A stretch of DNA of 64,000 nt from Rhizaria sp. SCN 62-66 (lineage: Eukaryota > Rhizaria, unplaced), in NCBI GenBank assembly GCA_001724265.1, contig MEDY01000003.1:62001-126000 (forward strand). The letters run 5' to 3'. Below the pieces are notes generated by a model. The model searched no databases, was not told where the DNA came from, and saw only the letters and a program-made list of their open reading frames with translations. This document shows, piece after piece, positions 58,256 through 64,000 of this stretch (its first letter is position 1; every line of letters starts with the position of its first letter). The position numbers and the translations under genes are program-made.

Positions 58256-58363
58256 CAGTGGGAGACGGCCAAGGCGCTGCAGAGCGCCGAGGGCGCCAAC
58301 GGCAAGGCGCGCCGCGTGCTTGAACACGCGCGGCGCGCGCTCGCGCTGGCGCACTCGAAGTGA
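58253..58363 (+). other. TAG followed by coding-like C-terminal extension of the kinesin
   Basis: After TAG (58253-58255) the same frame continues for 35 codons to TGA at 58361-58363. It encodes a helical, charged segment starting QWETAKALQSAEG and ending LALAHSK. Nearly every codon ends in G or C, as in the gene body, and composition falls to AT-rich spacer directly after the TGA. The base context after TAG is CAGTGG, close to but not identical with the TMV-type CAR-YYA read-through context. A 24- or 45-bp intron ending at this TAG would also join the frames but is shorter than any other intron here. Confidence 0.6.
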
Positions 58364-58609
58364 GCAGTGCGCTGCGTAATGAATGCTGCGTATCAGTTGC
58401 TGCGTAACAGTTTTGTTGCTGGAGAGGTTGCGTTTTGCGTGATATGCGATGATATGAGAATGGTTACACTAAAAATAACGGATAACGCACATTATATGCG
58501 CTTGGCTTTACCTAGATACACTTTATTTACTTTGATCCTTTTATATATCACTATGACATTGACGTTGTGAAAGTTTGCGACCGTTTGTGGTGGAGAGCCA
58601 CGAGGCCTG
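58364..58609. promoter_or_regulatory. Spacer, kinesin 3' flank and VPS28 promoter side
   Basis: AT-rich sequence with no credible ORF. As both neighbours are on the plus strand, it should hold the kinesin poly(A) site and the VPS28 upstream region. Confidence 0.4.
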
Positions 58610-59714
58610 ATGACATCGTCCATCCATCTTCACTCTTGGAATTCTCGACACATCATCGTCATTGCTATACACCACGCCCACATCGAATTTTCTCACGTTT
58701 ATAATTTCTTGTTCTGTATTTTTTTAGTCACCGTGTTCGCTTCTAACGCCGTCGGGTGGGGGAGCCCCCCTGGAGGTGCTGCTCCTGGTTCTTCCACGAG
58801 TCTCCTCACGCCTACAGTCTCCTCCGTTCAGGGCGGTGGGCCGCTGTCACCCCCTCCACAGCCCCTCGACCCCGCGTCATACCCCAAGTTTCCTGTCACC
58901 GCGACAGGCGCTGCAAAGGTCCCGCTGGGCAACACACGCCAGGTTCGTTTCCCCTTTTCACTTCTACTCGACACAAAACACTCTTTAGCTCTATCAAAGC
59001 GTACTCACTCGGAATGTTACTTAGCCCGTGTCTCGATCACACCTTTGCTCACATGTATATGTACGATCACTTTGTTTCACCTTTGTTTCGTCACGCATAT
59101 CCCGCCCCCAGGAGATGCTCGACATCGACCGCCTGGCCGACCTATACTCCATCCTGGTCGCGCTGGACCGCCTCGAGCAAGCCTACGTGCAGGACACCAT
59201 CCAGTCATCGTCTTACGGTAACGCCTGCGTGAAGCTTCTCGCGCAGTACCGCACCTGGCTCGACTCGTACGCGTCGCTGGTCACCTCCGCGGAAGACTTC
59301 GCCCGCAGCTACGGTTTGTCGTGCCCTGCCGCCTTCGCCCGGATTCGCGCCGGCGTACCCGCGTCCTTAGTCCATGGCGACGCCGAGGCCGACGCCAAGC
59401 GCAACCGCGCGCTCAACGTGCTGGACATCGGTGAGCGCTTTATCACGGCCATGGACGCCATCAAGCTCAACATGCGCGCCGTTGATGAGCTTTTCCCCAG
59501 TGTCAACGAGATCTTGGAGAACATGAACCGGTTCGAGCAGTTCCCTCCCCAGCATGACTCGCGGCTCCGCGTGCAGAAGTGGGTGCTCGAGCTCACCAAC
59601 ATGAAGGCCTCGGACGAGCTGAGCGAGGAGCAGAGCAGGCAGATGTTCTTCGACCTCGAGACCAGTTACAATGGGTTCCGTAAGTTCCTCTCTTCGCAGG
59701 GGCAGAAGAAGTGA
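58610..59714 (+). CDS. VPS28: VPS28, ESCRT-I subunit
   Basis: VPS28 binds TSG101/VPS37 in ESCRT-I through its N-terminal half and ESCRT-II through its C-terminal helical domain, sorting ubiquitinated cargo into multivesicular bodies. The last exon, 59112-59714 (200 residues, TGA), holds nearly the whole family: LADLYSILVALDRLEQAYV, YGLSCPAAFARI (the conserved RLDCPxAxERI block), ITAMDAIKLNMRAVDELFP and MKASDELSEEQSRQMFFDLE. The intron is 58943-59111 (GTTCGT to CCCCAG, phase 0). The 5' part is unresolved. The frame is open from ATG 58610, but a pyrimidine tract with TAG at 58727 looks like an acceptor, so coding exon 1 may start at 58728 with the true ATG in an upstream exon I could not find. 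The Pro/Gly-rich leader (about 58750-58942) replaces the short usual N-terminus. Confidence 0.88.
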
Positions 59715-60727
59715 GCAGACGGACTGCGTCAGCTTCAATTAGGAAGTTTAAGGCAACAATACGTATCATGCATCAAGGCTGTTTGTGTCACGCTGTATGT
59801 ATCGGGCCATCAATCGTGAAGTATCTAGCTATCAATCAATACAATTGTGAAACAAAGTTGATCATCGTAGACAAGAGCTTTTGTTTTGATGAATATAATA
59901 TATAAGAGGGTTTTATTTATACTAGTATACTTATTTGTGTTGTTTTGTTTTACGGAAAATATTAACAAATAGAGAAAGCGCGCGCACAGAGAGGGAAGGC
60001 GACGCCATATCATACCATACCATCTGTCATTTCTTGGTCTAAGATACGTGTTGTTACAAAGCGATGCAACAGGCTCACGCGGACAGCAGCAAAACGCGCA
60101 CACAGTCCGTCGGATACCAGGCTAGCAGCACTTGTGAGAGCTTGAGATTGATGGGAGTGACAACACAACACATCACTGCCATTGCGCAAGCACGCGATGA
60201 TAGTAGCTGCGTCGGAAAACTAAAAAGAGGAGCAACCAAGAGGGCGACAGCGAGTGTGCACCAGTCTCAGTGTCTAAGCTCTAGATAGCACATGTGGTCT
60301 GTGTCGGAGCAACTCAACGCAAGGACGTGACTGCGAGTCACATAGTCACAGTCGCAGTCGGGAGAGACGTATAAGAGTCACCCACTGCTGTCGTTGCGTT
60401 GCGTTATTAGACAAAAACAGAGCCCGGATGCATCGAAAGGAGCAGACACTGAGCTCGAGAGCAAGATCCCATCACGGATTGCAGCTACAATAGACAGCAA
60501 GAGCAGAAAATACATGACGTTGGCGGTTAAGCTAACCAACTCATGCTGCTGTCGTTGCTCCTGTTGCTGGATGTTGTTGTCGCTGCAATAAGTGACGTAG
60601 CCACCACCATAGCAGCAGCAGCAAGGCGATACACTGCTGCAGCTGTTGCTGTGGCAGCAGCGGGCGACGACACAGCTATGCGGTGGAGTTATCTTGCTTG
60701 CGGTAAGGTTGCTGACGGGAGGTTCGC
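59715..60727. other. Convergent spacer of about 1 kb, no gene seen
   Basis: Lies between the 3' ends of VPS28 and NDUFB9. The left part is AT-rich. The right part (about 60540-60660) is rich in GCTGCT/CAGCAG triplets. The 75-codon plus-strand ORF at 60064-60288 and the 149-codon minus-strand ORF at 60378-60827 lack conserved or protein-like features. A non-coding RNA cannot be excluded. Confidence 0.45.
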
Positions 60728-61183
60728 TTACGGGATGATGGGGCGCGGGGGGTTCTTGATAAAGTCGAGGGGGAAGGGGACGTTGCGGCCGAACATGTTG
60801 CCGCCGGGCAGGCGTTGCACTGCGCACAAGAGAGCGAGACAGGGTGATAACAAGAGAGCAAAATAGAGGGAAAGTGAGCGATGACGAGAGGCGAGCGCGG
60901 GAGACGTAAGAGATGGGCTAAAACCGGTGTCAAAGAGGAGGGGAAAGGACGTACCGCGGTAGGGCTCGCCGGAGAGAGTACGGAGAGCGTACTCCTCGGC
61001 CTCGCGAACAGCGAGCTCGATCTGTCCGGGGTCCTGAAGGTCGCGCTTGGCCTCGAAGGCATCGCGGGCCTCGCCACACTTCTCGGCGTAGCGGTGGCGG
61101 CTGCAGTGGAACCAGTCGAAGTAGTTCTTAAGGATGCGGCGGTACACCGTCTTCACACGAGCAGCATGCGGGGTGACCGACAT
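60728..61183 (-). CDS. NDUFB9: NDUFB9 (B22) LYR-family subunit of mitochondrial complex I
   Basis: An accessory subunit of the membrane arm of NADH:ubiquinone oxidoreductase in the mitochondrial inner membrane; LYR-family proteins bind acyl-carrier protein. Exon 1 is 61183-60955 and exon 2 is 60819-60728. The 135-bp intron (GTACGT to GCGCAG) is phase 1. The product is 106 residues ending in TAA, close to the short plant form and shorter than the animal one. The LYR-type motif appears as VKTVYRRILKNYFDW, followed by CSRHRYAEKCGEARDAFE and an EAEEYALRTL helix. The C-terminus is Pro-rich (LDFIKNPPRPIIP) after GGNMFGRN. The canonical L-Y-R triplet is V-Y-R here. Confidence 0.82.
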   Translation of the reverse strand: MSVTPHAARVKTVYRRILKNYFDWFHCSRHRYAEKCGEARDAFEAKRDLQDPGQIELAVREAEEYALRTLSGEPYRGTSFPLLFDTGFSPSLTSPALASRHRSLSLYFALLLSPCLALLCAVQRLPGGNMFGRNVPFPLDFIKNPPRPIIP

Positions 61184-61804
61184 TGCGCGCTAGAAACAAT
61201 AATGAACGAGGAGATACAAAAACGGGAAGGAAGCGGAAGCGGGCGTGAGCAAGTTGTTCGTCGGTCAGTCGCTTTTCGCATTCGAGCAAAACGGAGTCTC
61301 TAGCACGGCAGACTTGGCGTTGATCGTCATGAAAGTAAATAAAATAGTATCAATATGATGTATATCATCCATAAATGTATATTGCAATCTCACATGAGCA
61401 CAACTGCGCGCGCTATACCTCCGCCAATCCGCCAACGAGAAAATGACCAATTTCCCGTCCCCGACTTTTTGCGAACCTCGCCTGATCGCCGCCCACAGTC
61501 AGTCAGCAACTTCGTATCATCACTTTCAAGAGCACATAACAGCGTAAACTTAGCTCTAAGAGATACAAAGGGATATTTTTGAGTTGTGATATGATGCGTG
61601 TTTTATTGTTTTTAAGTTTTATTAATGATGCGTTCGTGTTGTTCATAAGTATCTGTGTAATTACGTTTTTGCTGAAGCAGTGTCGTGCTATCATTTGTGT
61701 GTGTTTGCGTGTGTTTAAGTAAGCCAAAAACCATTATCAATCATCTATCCTTCCATTCATCCGCTCTCCTTTTCGCTTCACTGTTCGTGCGTGCATAGAC
61801 GCAA
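61184..61804. promoter_or_regulatory. Spacer between fibrillarin 3' end and NDUFB9 start
   Basis: Both neighbours are on the minus strand, so this region holds the NDUFB9 promoter (right of 61183) and the fibrillarin 3' flank (left of 61804). It is AT-rich with a T-rich stretch near 61590-61640, and no gene is seen. Confidence 0.45.
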
Positions 61805-63082
61805 TCAGTGGAGCTTGGGGAGCGCGCCGTCGGCACGGTACTCGCCGACGACGACGGCGTGGCCACGCTCGTAGGGCTCCAGAGTCACGTACTCTTCAGG
61901 CTTGAAGCCGTAGCCCTGGAGCTTCTTGATCTCGGCAGAGAAGACGGCCTCAGCAGGCGCGGTCGAGTCGATACACGACGCCTTGATCGAGATGACGCAC
62001 TTGCCGTTGTTCTTGAGGAAGTACTGCGAGTTGTAGGCGACGATACGCGCCTGGTCGGGCTGCGCCACGTCGGCGAACACAACGTCGACCATGCCGACGA
62101 GCATGCGGTAGTTGAGCGGGAGACGCGCGTCGTCGACAATGGGGATGATGTTGGGGCGGCGCTTGGCCATGGTCACGAGGTCGCGGCCGGGGCGCAGCGA
62201 GCGCTCGACGGCGTAGACCATGCCCTCGGGGCCGACAAGGTCGGAGACGTGCGAGACGGTGGTACCGGAGGCGGCGCCGATGTACAGCACCTTGGATCCG
62301 GGCTTGATGTAGATGTTCTCGACACCGTTGGCGACGGCGGCAGACAGCTTAGAGCGGAAAGGGTTCCACATGCGGTACTCGATCTTGCCCTCGTCCGTCT
62401 CCACGGCCACGCGCTTCTCGCCGTAGACGCCCGTGCCGGGGTCCATGGAGCGGGTCGCGAGACCGTCGTCCTTGCCACCGGAGAGGATGAACACGCCATC
62501 CAGACGGTGACGCTGGACAGTGTACTTAGAGCCACCGGCGCGCTTGGGGGCACCGCCGCGACCGCCACGGCCACCGGCACCGCCGCGGCCACCGCGACCG
62601 CCAGCACCGCCGCGGCCACCAGCGCCGCCACGGCCGCCGCCGAAACCACCGGCAGCGCCACCACGGCCACCGCCAAAGCCTGCGGAAAGCGGGGGAGTGC
62701 GCGCGGAGGGGCAAGAGAGAGGGAAAAAGAGAGGAGAAGCAACAGAGGAGCGAAGGAGTGGGGCAGGAGAAGGTGAGAGTCGGTGGGCGTTTGGTGTCGT
62801 TCGAAGCCACCACGGGCAAGTGGGAAGTTTCGAGGGATAATGCATGCGGGATCGCATGGGAGTTGTTTCAGAAGTAGATTAACTCGAATGGTTTTTCATG
62901 TAAAGTGTGATATGCGATCAGAACGCGATGAACGGGTCGAAAGAGAGGCACGGCTGTCGCCACGCATAAAAAGTGGGCGAGGACTGAGGGAAAAAGGAAT
63001 GCATGAGATACGTACCACCACGACCGCCACGAGGAGCGGCACCACCACGGAAGCCACCACCACGACCACCACGACTGCTCAT
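61805..63082 (-). CDS. FBL: Fibrillarin, box C/D snoRNP 2'-O-methyltransferase
   Basis: The nucleolar enzyme that methylates rRNA 2'-OH groups from SAM, guided by box C/D snoRNAs. Exon 1 is 63082-63016 and exon 2 is 62679-61805. The intron of 336 bp (GTACGT to CCGCAG) is phase 1. The product is 313 residues, typical length, ending in TGA. Exon 1 and the start of exon 2 encode the Gly/Arg-rich domain (about residues 1-65). Then come the N-terminal fold ([19 protein letters not shown]), the SAM-binding motif [41 protein letters not shown] and the C-terminal [12 protein letters not shown]. The intron splits the GAR domain, and coding resumes in frame at Gly-Phe-Gly-Gly. I looked for a C/D snoRNA in the intron and found no convincing box C. 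Confidence 0.96.
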
Positions 63083-63471
63083 TTTACTGTCAGTGTGATA
63101 CTATGTTCGAACAAAGAGTTCTAGTCAATATCCGCAAGCTCACCTGCCAGCCCCAGAAGCCCCACTCGGTCGGTCGGGCTCGGTCGGCCGAGTCTGACCG
63201 AGGACTGACAAAGTTAGGCCGGACGGATTTTTTCGACCGCCTGACCGGCGAGCGAGCCGTCCGACTGCAAGCCAAGTGAGATTTGAAAAAGACACCTCTG
63301 CCCTGACATATATAATCTGTCATTCGCACTTCACGCGATTTTGCCGAATAGCATATCTTTTTAAATCTCTGCCTTATTATTCATTTTGCTTACAAACACG
63401 TTTGATCACTGGACTCCGTCGTCTTCGATTGCCCTCTTGTGCTCTATGGCCAACAGCTCTCGCTCGCCCCT
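63083..63471. promoter_or_regulatory. Divergent promoter region, fibrillarin / ankyrin gene
   Basis: 389 bp between outward-facing starts. CTCGGTCGG occurs at 63165-63173 and 63179-63187. The second copy forms an inverted repeat CTCGG-TCGG-CCGAG, and reverse-orientation GACCGAG follows near 63195. These could be factor binding sites shared by the two genes. A T-rich stretch follows near 63345-63390. Confidence 0.45.
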
Positions 63472-64000
63472 ATGTCGGGCCCCAGTCCCGACCAATGTCG
63501 CTTCGTCGAAGCGGCCTTTGAGGGTGGTACGTTCCATGTTTATCTTCTACCTTATACCCATGCAGCAACTGTATCCGCTCTCATATTGCCCTTTATAAGC
63601 CTGCTCACTTTACTCTTACTTTCCCCTGCGCTCTGTTGTACAAACAACAGACCTCAAGACGCTGCAGATGCTGATGCCTGTCGTGACGATTAACGGCATC
63701 GACTCCAACTCTGATACCGCACTTATCGCCGCCGCCATTGCGCGTCGCGCCGACATTGTCCGTTACTTGGTCGACAACCGCGCGTCGGTCAACTACCGCA
63801 ACAAGTTCGGCCACACCGCTTTGCTGTGGGCCACGTCGGCACAGGACAAGCCCATCGTGTCGTACCTGCTGCACGTCGGCGCCAACCCCAACGTCTTCGA
63901 CGAGGACAAGATTACGCCGCTGCACCTCGCCGTGCGCGCGGGCGACACGGACCTCGTCAAGGAGCTCCTCGCGGCCGGCGCGAACCCTGACCCGCAGGAC
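63472..64000 (+). CDS. Ankyrin-repeat protein, N-terminal part (3' end outside window)
   Basis: Exon 1 is 63472-63526 (start MSGPSPDQCRFVEAAFEG). The intron is 63527-63650 (124 bp, GTACGT to CAACAG, phase 1). Exon 2 runs from 63651 to the window edge with no stop. The 135 residues visible are ankyrin repeats from close to the N-terminus. The clearest are TALIAAAIARRADIVRYLVD, then TALLWATSAQDKPIVSYLL with GANPNVFDED, and TPLHLAVRAGDTDLVKELL with GANPDPQD. The alternative ATG at 63448 is in another frame. Such repeats bind partner proteins; nothing in the visible part fixes a specific role. Confidence 0.88.

Noticed and set aside
60064-60288. 75-codon ORF in the VPS28-NDUFB9 spacer.
   Set aside because: No conserved features, AT-mixed codons and weak composition; treated as chance.
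61808-62776. 322-codon plus-strand ORF.
   Set aside because: Exact antisense of fibrillarin exon 2.
62680-63015. A box C/D snoRNA inside the fibrillarin intron.
   Set aside because: Some CTGA triplets are present but no convincing RTGATGA box C with paired termini.

Overview
The window is nuclear DNA of a ciliated, unicellular eukaryote that I cannot name. Coding regions are GC-rich with G/C-ending codons and are full of Ser/Ala/Asn/Gln/His/Gly runs. Spacers and introns are clearly AT-richer. Genes are spliced, with introns of about 100-340 bp, and 10 of the 15 introns I placed start with GTACG. An axonemal dynein heavy chain, a kinesin and EF-hand and coiled-coil proteins indicate a flagellate cell. 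VPS28, fibrillarin, TFIP11, NDUFB9 and ALDH8A1 are ordinary eukaryotic housekeeping genes.

Layout. Positions 1-20960 (minus) are one giant gene. A 666-codon first exon and a 128-bp intron lead into a second exon of at least 18.8 kb. That exon is open in a single frame down to base 1, giving at least 6944 residues, and it carries many degenerate copies of a helical repeat I do not recognise. Positions 21582-37019 (minus) hold an intronless 5145-residue axonemal dynein heavy chain, most like DNAH1. ALDH8A1 (plus, 37751-39433) is divergent from it. A nine-exon EF-hand gene (minus, 39806-43964) follows. TFIP11/NTR1 (plus, 44411-48382) is divergent from that and convergent with a coiled-coil protein (minus, 48762-50462). 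A 2360-residue kinesin (plus, from 51173) comes next, then VPS28 (plus), NDUFB9 (minus), fibrillarin (minus) and the first two exons of an ankyrin-repeat gene (plus, runs off the right edge).

The most interesting signals are these. (1) The giant protein and its apparently undescribed repeat. (2) Two in-frame TAG codons inside or directly before otherwise convincing coding sequence: exon 3 of the EF-hand gene, and the kinesin C-terminus, where 35 coding-like codons follow the TAG. None of the eight other confidently ended genes stops with TAG (five TGA, three TAA), so UAG read-through or reassignment is a testable idea. (3) Large low-complexity insertions in functional loops of the kinesin motor. 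(4) A 5' splice-site consensus of GTACGT rather than GTAAGT.

Five of the ten substantial genes are, or could be, ciliary (dynein, kinesin, EF-hand, coiled-coil, and possibly the giant protein). They do not form an operon-like unit; each has its own spacer. All exon joins come from reading splice signals and codon phase by eye, with no transcript data.
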